The notes: generated from the sequence alone by a model not told the origin. A stretch of 8,931 bases of DNA from an uncultured Oceanospirillales bacterium (GCA_913061245.1 CAJXTO010000054.1:1-8931), one strand, 5' to 3'; shown: positions 1-6,917, counted from the first letter of the stretch. Numbers and translations are program-made.

Positions 1-122
1 ATAAAATCAACTAAAAACAAAATGTTAGTCATGCAAAAGTGCGTTCTAGTATAGAAGTAGTCAAGTCACTTTGATGCTCGTTCACAGACCATGCGCTACG
101 ATAACTCAACCATTTTCCGACC
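1..122. other. intergenic segment at left edge, no gene seen
   Basis: AT-rich stretch downstream of the M14 carboxypeptidase gene. I see no convincing coding region, RNA gene or repeat in it. A TATACT hexamer on the minus strand (48-53) resembles a -10 box, but no good -35 lies 16-18 nt upstream, so I do not call a promoter. Confidence 0.5.
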
Positions 123-174
123 GTTTATTTCGTCAGATAAACTCCAATAGTTTGTGCAAACCAAAACTATTGGA
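123..174 (-). terminator. two abutting hairpins at the 3' end of the M14 gene; possible terminator
   Basis: Two inverted repeats sit side by side. The first has arms 143-153 and 164-174 (11 bp, TCCAATAGTTT / AAACTATTGGA, 10-nt loop). The second has arms 123-128 and 137-142 (6 bp, GTTTAT / ATAAAC). The TAG stop codon of the M14 gene (167-169) lies inside one arm of the larger stem. The base of the larger stem on the minus strand is followed by GTTTAT, only a weak U tract, so rho-independent termination is plausible but not certain. The stem may also protect the transcript 3' end. Confidence 0.45.
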
Positions 175-2806
175 TCGCAGGAAATATTTCAAATTGATCG
201 TCACTGGGCGCTTGGTATGTTCGGGCTTCCGCTGAATCATCGGGAAGCGACTGAGTCGATCTTAAAAATTTCCAATGACCAAATTCGTCTACAAGAAAAA
301 TACTGTACCAAGTTGAAAGCGTAGGACACGAAGTCAAATCTTCGCAGACATTGCCAGTTCCTGAATAAATATGAACGCCATCTGTTGGGACTAGAGGCTC
401 ATGAAAACGATTCCTCGTTATTTGTACCAGCATATTCGCAATGTCAGTCTCCCATGAAACTACTGTGCTGGTAGGTGTTCTCTCAGCTATTAACTGTGAG
501 CATAGTTGGCTCTCGCTTAAGGACTTGTCGGGAACACATGAAAGACGGATCTCAACATCCTTTGATGAGCGCCCCCAATTGATACGTGTATCCGGAATAC
601 CGCGACTATCGGGGGAAGTTGCACGTACCACTAACTCAAGCGTATCGTCTTTCTCACTTAGCTGGCGAAGATATCTCAAGCCGTCGGCGTCGAAATGAAA
701 TAGATGCTCGTTCTCTTCCAGTAAGGCTTCATCTGAAACTTCATAGCCGATAATGAGCTGCTTATCTCGTCCTTTGAAATCCTGGTACCGAGCGACTTTG
801 TGGCCAATCGCTTCAACTGAGAATCTGAGATCATGCTGTTCCATCAACACGGAAAAGTTTTTCAGTACCAAAGTGGCTTTAGTGATCTCGGATTGAGGGG
901 GTATTTCCGAGAGTGAAAACGACAGGCTTCCGTATTGTTTGGACCCGGAGTCATCGAATCCCACCATTAAGGAGCCATGTGAGATCTCGTTTGGACTAAC
1001 TGATTTCAATTCATATGGTTGAATGATGATTTTAGTCGCGCTTGGTTGATAAGCTAACGCGAGATTGGGTCTGAAATTGATACCGCCCCCAAATGGTCCA
1101 TCGCCGATATCAAACTGAATGACCTGGCTCGTTTCACCAGCGGGTATATCTTCTGGACCTTCAATTCGAACAGCCAAGAATCCATGTGTTGCCTCTTTTT
1201 CCAGTGCCTTGAGGTCGGATTTTTCAAACTCCCATTGATGCCAAATTCCTTGTGTCATTTCATCGGATTGGATAGCGGCACTCTTTGCTAGTACTTCCGC
1301 ATTAAGGAGTTTGTCATAGCTGTAAATCTCGTTTGGGCTTTTCAGATGAATCAAGCTAAACCGCCACTCCCCAAAATCCTCGATAGTCGCGTCAACCCGA
1401 TTCATCGGATAGATGGAAAACTGAGCATGTTCCAATGAAGCGCCGGTGGGCAGACTTCCTGTGTCAAAGACAACACCGCCGAGCAGTCGCCCATGGACTT
1501 TGCTGGCACCGACGAATATTGAAAACTTTCCGTAATAATCGGATGTTGCTTTCTCGAAGTGCTCGAATGCGGAGCCGGCCATACCAGGCTCAGTGGTCAA
1601 TATAGTGAAGCGCGTTCCCGGTGAGGTTCTCGTTCGAATTTTGATCTGTGGAGCAAATGGTCCACGAACCCCCGACTGAAGATCGCGGGCTCTTATCTGG
1701 TAAAAATAAAGTCTATTGGACTTAAGAGGCTGGTCAAAAAACCGGTTACTTTTGGTTTCAGTAATTAACGTAGACGCATCTGCCGAAAATTTGTGTTGCT
1801 CAGACCGGTAAATTTCGAAGACAACATTTCTGTCGCTCGGATATTCCCATGCGACTTGTACGTAGTCATGGCTGACTCTGGTGGGGTTAAACAATTCAGG
1901 TCTTGGTGGGGCGCTTGAACCGTGAGCGCGGGTGGTGTTCCATGCTTCGAGCAGCGCCGGAATGTGTTCGAGAATACTTTGACGCATGACTTTAAGATAG
2001 TCAGGAATATTGCGACTTCCCACTTCAATGACCGTCGAAAGAATTCCGCGAGAAAAATAATATTCTCGTGCACTGCCGTGGACCATGTTCGAGGGTGGGC
2101 GGCCTCGATGAATGCCATATCTCCGCTCAGTGACTTGGAAGATCTTTTTAGCCATGTCAGCGCACAGTGTATTGAGGTCGGTGCTTTCCACCTCTGCTTC
2201 GTGACGGCCACGATGAGCTGGGAAAAAGACATTTCCTTGTGAGTGGTAATCGAGCGCGATACGTATATTTGGATGTGCATCTACAAATTGTGCTAATGCT
2301 TTCGCCTCTGGTTCAGATAAAGGCTCTGGACCACCATATGTATTCGAAGCTGTATCCGATGACGGTCGAAAAAAAACAGGAAAGTTACGATTTAAATCGA
2401 CTCCGAAGGTTCCATCACCATTGTCTCGTCTGTTTTTTCGCCAAAATGAATAGTGTTTCCTTGAGTATTCGAAGCCATCAGGATTGACGCAAGGAATTAC
2501 ATACAGGGTTGTTGTTTGAAGCAGCTCCCGAATCTTTGGATCAAAGTCGAGACGTGACGTGACGTACTGTAAAAAGTACGAGAGCAACTCGATTCCTATC
2601 CATTCGCGTGCATGGATTGTCCCTTGTATCAACAGACCTGGTTGTTGACTGGGATCCTTTTCCGGGTCGCATACTGTCACTGCATACAGAGGGCGTTGTT
2701 CCCAAGATACTCCAATCGTTTCAATATTGATGTATTGCGGATAGTGGTGTTTAAGATCTTCCAGAAGAGCTTCTAGACCTTTGAAAGACAGATAATTAGA
2801 TTTCAC
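167..2806 (-). CDS. M14 zinc carboxypeptidase with FN3 and two DNRLRE-like domains, no signal peptide
   Basis: Predicted metallocarboxypeptidase of 879 aa that would remove C-terminal amino acids. Residues 1-290 are the M14 catalytic domain. Zinc ligands H65 and E68 (in HAREW) and H188 (LDYHSQ) are present. R67, W122-R123 and N139-R140 (DLNRNF) match the substrate-carboxylate pocket, and E261 (VIEVG) is the general base. The region equivalent to carboxypeptidase A Tyr248 has no obvious tyrosine. Residues about 300-392 look like a fibronectin type III domain. Two beta-rich segments, about 400-587 and 595-757, each carry the DNRLRE/CBM96-like pattern of a hydrophobic strand, then a 'lPpga..e.A.f..y' turn (437-467 and 625-651). 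Residues about 765-850 look FN3-like again. The protein starts directly on the catalytic domain: no signal peptide, propeptide or membrane segment, which is odd for domains usually found on secreted enzymes. The GTG start overlaps the ligase stop (GTGA), with GGAG 4 nt upstream, implying translational coupling. Family call is firm; substrate unknown. Confidence 0.85.
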   Translation of the reverse strand: MKSNYLSFKGLEALLEDLKHHYPQYINIETIGVSWEQRPLYAVTVCDPEKDPSQQPGLLIQGTIHAREWIGIELLSYFLQYVTSRLDFDPKIRELLQTTTLYVIPCVNPDGFEYSRKHYSFWRKNRRDNGDGTFGVDLNRNFPVFFRPSSDTASNTYGGPEPLSEPEAKALAQFVDAHPNIRIALDYHSQGNVFFPAHRGRHEAEVESTDLNTLCADMAKKIFQVTERRYGIHRGRPPSNMVHGSAREYYFSRGILSTVIEVGSRNIPDYLKVMRQSILEHIPALLEAWNTTRAHGSSAPPRPELFNPTRVSHDYVQVAWEYPSDRNVVFEIYRSEQHKFSADASTLITETKSNRFFDQPLKSNRLYFYQIRARDLQSGVRGPFAPQIKIRTRTSPGTRFTILTTEPGMAGSAFEHFEKATSDYYGKFSIFVGASKVHGRLLGGVVFDTGSLPTGASLEHAQFSIYPMNRVDATIEDFGEWRFSLIHLKSPNEIYSYDKLLNAEVLAKSAAIQSDEMTQGIWHQWEFEKSDLKALEKEATHGFLAVRIEGPEDIPAGETSQVIQFDIGDGPFGGGINFRPNLALAYQPSATKIIIQPYELKSVSPNEISHGSLMVGFDDSGSKQYGSLSFSLSEIPPQSEITKATLVLKNFSVLMEQHDLRFSVEAIGHKVARYQDFKGRDKQLIIGYEVSDEALLEENEHLFHFDADGLRYLRQLSEKDDTLELVVRATSPDSRGIPDTRINWGRSSKDVEIRLSCVPDKSLSESQLCSQLIAERTPTSTVVSWETDIANMLVQITRNRFHEPLVPTDGVHIYSGTGNVCEDLTSCPTLSTWYSIFLVDEFGHWKFLRSTQSLPDDSAEARTYQAPSDDQFEIFPAIQ

Positions 2807-3738
2807 GAAACTCCGAAGGTGTTGTTAGTTTGCTCTTGGATCCGTTGATCAATTAACCGAACTATCGCATTTATTTTTCGGTCATTAAAGTCGATCCCCA
2901 TGGCTTCTTGATCCGGCGTTGCAAATGCCGGGATACCATTCACTTCAAGCACAAGATAATCGTTTGAATCGAGATCGTAGATGATGTCAACACCAGCGAT
3001 GTCTGCGCCAACAGCTTTGGCAGCGGCTAAGCTCAATTCGATAATTCGATCGTTGGGCTCTTTGAGTATGACGCGCCCCCCGCTAGTGACGTTCGTTTTC
3101 CAATCATCATCGGGAGCCTGTCTCCCATAACAGCCAATAAACTCTCCGTTGACAATGTCGACTCGAAAATCGGTTTTGTCATAATTTACGAATCGTTCAA
3201 GGTAAAGGTGAGGGAGATCAAGTCTCTGGATGAAAGGAACTAAGACATCGACTGATCGCTCATCTTCGATTTTGAATATTCCCGCGCCCCCCCAGCCTTC
3301 GACAGGCTTATAGACCACTTGTCCGTTCCAGTCTTGTACGGTTTTTTTCAGACCAGGAACATCGTCACGGTGGATCAATCGGAAATCCGATGTGGGAATT
3401 CCATTTCTAGCCAAAATGGTGCTGGTGAAAAATTTATCTTCGGTGATCTTAAATGCGTCGTACGTATTGATTGTTGGTATGGCCCGCCCAAGTGCTTCGT
3501 AGAGGTGGACTTGGTATGGAGTCTGCTCCCCAGCATTGTAGGAAAAAAAGAGATCAAGATGCTCCATGATGGTTCCATGACAGGTGGTCTGCCCCATTTT
3601 GGAGCAAGCGTGAGCCAAATTAAGGCCCGAAATCGTTTCGATACCTAACGCACTGAGATCACTCTTCAAGCGTTGTTCAATGACATCGCCGCCCCCGTTT
3701 TGATACATCCAGAGGCCTACAGTGGCTTGCTTTTTCAC
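2803..3738 (-). CDS. RimK-like ATP-grasp ligase
   Basis: Predicted ATP-dependent carboxylate-amine (amino-acid) ligase of 311 aa, acting through an acyl-phosphate. Residues 1-95 form an N-terminal pre-ATP-grasp domain. The ATP-grasp core follows: K102 in the ITEDKF segment, K144 (VVYKP), the glycine-rich loop 147-154 (EGWGGAGI), a DFR motif at 190-192, R206 and N216 (as in the RimK pattern RQ...N), then the metal ligands D251 (GVDI), E265 and N267 (LEVNGIP). This resembles RimK/LysX/CofF-type glutamate ligases, but I cannot assign the substrate. A longer reading from GTG 3747 places AAAAAGGA directly against the start codon. The second in-frame GTG (3738) has AAGGAG 8 nt upstream and is preferred. 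The gene is the first of a two-gene unit, overlapping the M14 carboxypeptidase by 4 nt, and is divergent from the M20 peptidase. The pairing suggests the ligase and peptidases share a substrate. It could instead be a peptide-modifying or small-molecule ligase. Confidence 0.85.
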   Translation of the reverse strand: MKKQATVGLWMYQNGGGDVIEQRLKSDLSALGIETISGLNLAHACSKMGQTTCHGTIMEHLDLFFSYNAGEQTPYQVHLYEALGRAIPTINTYDAFKITEDKFFTSTILARNGIPTSDFRLIHRDDVPGLKKTVQDWNGQVVYKPVEGWGGAGIFKIEDERSVDVLVPFIQRLDLPHLYLERFVNYDKTDFRVDIVNGEFIGCYGRQAPDDDWKTNVTSGGRVILKEPNDRIIELSLAAAKAVGADIAGVDIIYDLDSNDYLVLEVNGIPAFATPDQEAMGIDFNDRKINAIVRLIDQRIQEQTNNTFGVS

Positions 3739-3746
3739 CGTCTTCA

Positions 3747-3752
3747 CTCCTT
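3747..3752 (-). promoter_or_regulatory. ribosome binding site that decides the ATP-grasp start
   Basis: AAGGAG on the minus strand, inside AAAAAGGAG, lies 8 nt upstream of GTG at 3738. It overlaps the alternative GTG at 3747, which therefore cannot use it. This supports the shorter protein. Confidence 0.65.
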
Positions 3753-3789
3753 TTTCAAAGACCGCTCACGATGTTCTCAGCAATCGGTA

Positions 3790-3804
3790 TGCCATTCGTT
3801 GGCA
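3790..3804. promoter_or_regulatory. candidate operator, TGCCA-N5-TGGCA
   Basis: A perfect 5-bp inverted repeat with a 5-nt spacer, located near the centre-left of the divergent intergenic region. The spacing suits a dimeric regulator such as a LysR-type protein, but no regulator gene is present in the window and a repeat of this length can arise by chance. Confidence 0.25.
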
Positions 3805-3865
3805 GTATTTTTGCTAACTCAACTAAGGCCTTCATTAGGACTTTGAAGGTATTTCGTCTCGAGGT

Positions 3866-3871
3866 AAGGAA
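3866..3871 (+). promoter_or_regulatory. ribosome binding site that decides the M20 start
   Basis: AAGGAA lies 7 nt before ATG at 3879. The earlier in-frame ATG codons at 3771 and 3789 have no comparable site, and the 36 residues they would add do not look like part of an M20 peptidase. Confidence 0.65.
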
Positions 3872-3878
3872 GCCATGC

Positions 3879-5021
3879 ATGCGAAGAGGGTTATCTGATT
3901 TGTCAGTTGTATCATTTGAGGAACTTAAACAGTTAGTTGAGATCAACTCTTACACTTGGAACAAGGAAGGTGTTGATACCCACGGTCTGTTATTTTCGGA
4001 ATGGATTCAGGAAATTGGTTATTCAGAGGTACGCTATCCGCGCGAAACCATAGGCGACCATTTACTGTTTCGTAGCTCTTTTATCGAAGGCCAAAAGCGC
4101 GTGCTGTTACTCGGCCATCTCGATACAGTTTTCCCACCTGGATCATTCGAACAGTTCGATGAAGACGATGAGTGGGTGTATGGCCCCGGTGTTTGCGATA
4201 TGAAAGGTGGAAACCTGATCGCTTTACAGGCTCTCAGGGCTGTGTATCAAACGGCTGGAGGTATCGCGAACATTGATTTTTTATTAGTGAGCGATGAAGA
4301 AAAAGGATCAGACGATAGTACTTCTCTGACTCAATCACTGGCTCTTGATTACGACATTTGTTTGGATTTTGAGGCAGCCGGACCTAACCACGAAGTTGTC
4401 GTTGCTAGAAAAGGGATTGGTACGTTCGAATTTACTGTTGAAGGGTTGGCTGCTCATGCTGGTAATCACTATGCGGACGGGGTTGATGCAAATCGAATCG
4501 CTGCTGAGTTGTTGCTGGAGCTTGTTCAGTTAACAGATTTAGAACAGGGCACTACAGTGAATCCCGGAAAAATTTCAGGGGGTATTGGAGCAAATACGAT
4601 TTCACCAAAAGCTGAAATCACCGTCGAGGTTCGATTTACAAAGCCATCAGAGCGAGACCGTGTTTTGACTTCTTTTGAAGAACTCGCTGCTCGCGAGTGG
4701 GCATCTGGTGCGAAAGTGGTTTTGTCGGGTCGGTTGCAACGCGATGTCATGGAGCCCAACAGAAATCAATCAGAGCTACTGTATGAAATCGCTGAGGTAC
4801 TCGGATATCCATTACCTACAGAGCGGCGTGGCGGGGTCAGTGACGCAAATACCGTCGCAGCGCTGGGTGTTGCGACGCTAGATGGGTTTGGCCCTTTTGG
4901 TGATGGGGATCACAGCGTCAAGGAGCGAGCGCTTAAAACGAGTTTCCAGAGACGTCTGAGCGAAGTTACGGCCATATTGATGCACTTTAACCAGTTCGGT
5001 AGCGCATTAGAGAAAACTTAA
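3879..5021 (+). CDS. M20 family metallopeptidase, carboxypeptidase G2-like
   Basis: Predicted di-zinc carboxypeptidase or deacylase of 380 aa. Metal ligands and catalytic residues are complete: H80 and D82 (GHLDTVFP), bridging D107 (GPGVCDMKGG), E140-E141 (SDEE), E165 (LDFEAA) and H345 (GDGDHS). The spacings D107-E141 and E141-E165 are close to those in glutamate carboxypeptidase G2, and the glutamate at 165 fits that subgroup. Residues about 176-288 form the inserted dimerisation domain, with the AAHAG motif (H193) and the GKISGG...N segment (230-239). No signal peptide, so cytoplasmic, unlike Pseudomonas carboxypeptidase G2, which is exported. The start at 3879 gives the usual M20 N-terminus. 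The gene diverges from the ATP-grasp/M14 pair and converges on tRNA-Met. CPG2-like enzymes release C-terminal glutamate from folates or peptides; the substrate here is not known, and the context suggests a product of the neighbouring ligase. Confidence 0.88.
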   Translation: MRRGLSDLSVVSFEELKQLVEINSYTWNKEGVDTHGLLFSEWIQEIGYSEVRYPRETIGDHLLFRSSFIEGQKRVLLLGHLDTVFPPGSFEQFDEDDEWVYGPGVCDMKGGNLIALQALRAVYQTAGGIANIDFLLVSDEEKGSDDSTSLTQSLALDYDICLDFEAAGPNHEVVVARKGIGTFEFTVEGLAAHAGNHYADGVDANRIAAELLLELVQLTDLEQGTTVNPGKISGGIGANTISPKAEITVEVRFTKPSERDRVLTSFEELAAREWASGAKVVLSGRLQRDVMEPNRNQSELLYEIAEVLGYPLPTERRGGVSDANTVAALGVATLDGFGPFGDGDHSVKERALKTSFQRRLSEVTAILMHFNQFGSALEKT

Positions 5022-5116
5022 TATTTCCGTTGAAGAGGTACAGTTGTCCCTAATGACCTGACCTGTGCCCTCGGAATAAAACGTTACCCATGTGTCCGGT
5101 ATGGACCAAGAAAAGG
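5022..5116. other. intergenic segment between convergent M20 gene and tRNA-Met
   Basis: A weak imperfect stem (5035-5043 with 5063-5072, one bulge) follows the M20 stop but lacks a T tract in either direction, so I do not call a terminator. There is a short tandem TGACC TGACC at 5054-5063. No gene is seen. Confidence 0.4.
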
Positions 5117-5193
5117 TGGTGGCTATGGCGGGACTTGAACCTGCGACCCCAGCATTATGAGTGCTGTGCTCTAACCAGCTGAGCTACATAGCC
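5117..5193 (-). tRNA. tRNA-Met (CAU), elongator
   Basis: A 77-nt cloverleaf on the minus strand. The acceptor GGCTATG pairs with CATAGCC, the anticodon stem CAGCA/TGCTG encloses CTCATAA (anticodon CAT), and the T loop is GGTTCAAGTCC. CCA is encoded at the 3' end (5117-5119). The first acceptor pair G-C and overall similarity to elongator tRNA-Met, rather than the initiator, support the assignment. It follows ychF by 49 nt, a hairpin lying between them, and its 3' end faces the accessory cassette. Confidence 0.95.
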
Positions 5194-5200
5194 ATTCAGA

Positions 5201-5234
5201 AGAGGCGCGAAAGATACTGAAGTTTCGCACCTCT
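5201..5234 (-). terminator. 12-bp hairpin between ychF and tRNA-Met; processing site or attenuator
   Basis: Arms 5201-5212 and 5223-5234 with a 10-nt loop. On the minus-strand RNA all 12 positions pair, one as a G-U wobble; on the plus strand the same position is a C-A mismatch. So the structure belongs to the ychF transcript. No U tract follows, so a simple intrinsic terminator is unlikely. Processing between the mRNA and tRNA, or protection of the ychF 3' end, fits better. Confidence 0.45.
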
Positions 5235-5242
5235 GTCAAAGT

Positions 5243-6334
5243 TTAGACGTTGAATCGGAAGTGAATTACGTCGCCATCTTTAACGATGTATTCCTTTCCT
5301 TCTAACCGCCACTTACCTGCATCTTTTGCAGCTTGCTCGCCCCCTAGGCTGACAAAATCATCAAATGCGATGACTTCGGCTCGGATAAAGCCTTTTTCGA
5401 AGTCAGTATGGATTTTTCCGGCTGCCTGAGGGGCTGTTGAGCCCACAGGGATCGTCCACGCCCGAACTTCTTTAACGCCGGCTGTGAAGTACGTTTGTAG
5501 GCCGAGGAGGGCGTACCCTGCTCGGATGACGCGATCGAGTCCTGCTTCAGCAAGCCCAAGTTCCTCAAGGAACTCTGCTTTCTCGTCATCATCAAGTTCA
5601 GCAATCTCTGATTCAATTTTGTTGCAGATTGGAACCACTTCGGCATTTTCGCTGGCTGCGATTTCACGCACTTTCTCAAGCCACGGATTATTCTCAAACC
5701 CATCCTCTGCAACGTTCGCAATGTAGAGCGTTGGCTTGATCGTCAGGAGATGCAGTGTCCTGATGACGGCGAGTTCATCATCGGATAATTCAACAGAGCG
5801 GACCGGCTTTCCTTCATTTAGGACAGGGAGGATTTTCTCGCACACTGTCATCAATGCTTTGGCGTCTTTGTCACCGCCTTTGGCTTGCTTTTGCGCTTTG
5901 TGCATCTGCTTTTCAACGGATTCCAGGTCAGCAAGCGCGAGTTCAGTGTTAATGACCTCGATATCAGATTCTGGATCGACTTTACCGGCGACGTGAACAA
6001 TGTTCTCATCATCAAAACAGCGAACAACATGCGCAATTGCGTCGGTTTCACGGATGTTGGCTAAGAACTGGTTACCAAGACCCTCACCTTTGGATGCGCC
6101 GGCGACAAGTCCCGCAATATCAACAAATTCCATCGTTGTTGGCACGACGCGCTCAGGTTTGACGATTTCCGACAGTTGATCTTGGCGTGGGTCTGGAATT
6201 GGAACAACGCCCGCATTTGGCTCGATCGTGCAGAAAGGGAAGTTTTGGGCTTCAATTCCAGCCTTTGTTAATGCATTGAAAAGCGTTGATTTCCCAACGT
6301 TTGGAAGTCCAACAATGCCGCATTTGAAACCCAT
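5243..6334 (-). CDS. ychF: ribosome-binding ATPase YchF (Obg-like ATPase 1 family)
   Basis: YchF is a translation-associated factor of the TRAFAC class that prefers ATP over GTP and binds ribosomes in the cytoplasm. The protein has 363 aa, the usual length. The P-loop is at 9-17 (GLPNVGKST), the switch region FPFCTIEPN at 32-40, and the G3 motif DIAGLV at 72-77 runs into GASKGEGLGNQF. The G4 motif is NVAE (207-210) instead of NKxD, the hallmark of the ATP preference. A coiled-coil insertion covers about 130-200, and the C-terminal TGS domain about 278-363. Both C5 and C35, conserved in the E. coli protein, are present. ATG has AAAGGAG 5 nt upstream; this site overlaps the pth stop codon, so the two genes are closely coupled. 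Confidence 0.98.
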   Translation of the reverse strand: MGFKCGIVGLPNVGKSTLFNALTKAGIEAQNFPFCTIEPNAGVVPIPDPRQDQLSEIVKPERVVPTTMEFVDIAGLVAGASKGEGLGNQFLANIRETDAIAHVVRCFDDENIVHVAGKVDPESDIEVINTELALADLESVEKQMHKAQKQAKGGDKDAKALMTVCEKILPVLNEGKPVRSVELSDDELAVIRTLHLLTIKPTLYIANVAEDGFENNPWLEKVREIAASENAEVVPICNKIESEIAELDDDEKAEFLEELGLAEAGLDRVIRAGYALLGLQTYFTAGVKEVRAWTIPVGSTAPQAAGKIHTDFEKGFIRAEVIAFDDFVSLGGEQAAKDAGKWRLEGKEYIVKDGDVIHFRFNV

Positions 6335-6344
6335 GCTATCTCCT

Positions 6345-6917
6345 TTAGCGCTGATGCAGGGCGTTCATGGCTTGATCCCAACTGCCTTGAACGATGTCTG
6401 TCATAAATTTAAGAGTGTGGTCGATCGCGTCATCGATCTGGTCGCGTTGCTCGACTGATGCCTTTCCCAAAACGTATCCATGAACCTTAGATTTGTGTCC
6501 TGGATGACCGATGCCGACGCGGATTCTCGCATACTCCGGTCCAAAGACACGATGTAGATCTCTAAGCCCATTGTGGCCACCATGGCCTCCGCCTTGTTTG
6601 AGACGGATTTGTCCAGGCTCAATATCAAGCTCATCATGTACGACAAGAATTTCTTCGGGTTCAATTTTATAAAACTGAGCCAGTGCGAGAGCACTTTGCC
6701 CCGAGCGATTCATAAATGTCATCGGCTTTAATAGATGGACCGATTGTGGACCGATCAAGCCTTTTCCGGCTAGGCCAAAGAATTTTGATTCTGCTGTGAG
6801 CGAGCTTGATATTTGGTTTGCGAGGGCGTCTAACAGCCAAAACCCGGCATTGTGCCGGGTTTCTGCATATTCAGGCCCGGGGTTCCCGAGCCCTATGATG
6901 AGCTTGTAGGTGCTCAC
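6345..6917 (-). CDS. pth: peptidyl-tRNA hydrolase
   Basis: Cleaves the ester bond of peptidyl-tRNAs that drop off ribosomes, recycling the tRNA. The 190-aa protein has the full set of family residues: N12 (GLGNPG), catalytic H22 (TRHNAGF), N70 (MTFMNRSG), D95 (VVHDELD) and N116 in the GGGHGGHNGLRD segment. The GTG start overlaps the rplY stop as GTGA and has only a weak AAGG-type site, so translation probably depends on coupling to rplY. ychF follows after 10 nt. This rplY-pth-ychF arrangement is typical of gammaproteobacteria. Confidence 0.98.
   Translation of the reverse strand: MSTYKLIIGLGNPGPEYAETRHNAGFWLLDALANQISSSLTAESKFFGLAGKGLIGPQSVHLLKPMTFMNRSGQSALALAQFYKIEPEEILVVHDELDIEPGQIRLKQGGGHGGHNGLRDLHRVFGPEYARIRVGIGHPGHKSKVHGYVLGKASVEQRDQIDDAIDHTLKFMTDIVQGSWDQAMNALHQR

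Larger units (their letters stand above)
3739..3878. promoter_or_regulatory. divergent intergenic region between ATP-grasp and M20 genes
   Basis: This 140-bp segment must hold the promoters of both transcription units unless they lie within genes. An inverted repeat TGCCA-N5-TGGCA spans 3790-3804 and is a candidate operator. A TTGGCA hexamer (3799-3804) could be a plus-strand -35, but no good -10 follows at 16-18 nt. AAGGCCTT (3825-3832) and CATGCATG (3874-3881, over the M20 start codon) are short palindromes of unknown meaning. A 41-codon minus-strand reading frame (3755-3880) crosses it; see the findings. Confidence 0.45.

Noticed and set aside
441..698. Plus-strand frame antisense to the M14 gene
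   Set aside because: The opposite strand encodes conserved-type beta domains; the plus-strand product has no recognisable features and no neighbours on its strand.
3375..3578. Second minus-strand frame inside the ATP-grasp gene
   Set aside because: It overlaps the ATP-grasp core motifs in another frame and has no recognisable domain.
3771..3878. 36-residue N-terminal extension of the M20 peptidase from ATG 3771
   Set aside because: No ribosome binding site there, no resemblance to an M20 N-terminus or a clear signal peptide, and a good AAGGAA site precedes ATG 3879.
5035..5072. Terminator for the M20 gene
   Set aside because: The stem is bulged, the loop is long and no T tract follows on either strand.
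5117..5141. Attachment site for an integrative element in the tRNA-Met 3' end
   Set aside because: I found no second copy of this sequence and no integrase in the window, so it is not called as a feature.
5344..6255. Several minus- and plus-strand frames inside ychF
   Set aside because: They are alternative frames of a full-length, well recognised YchF.
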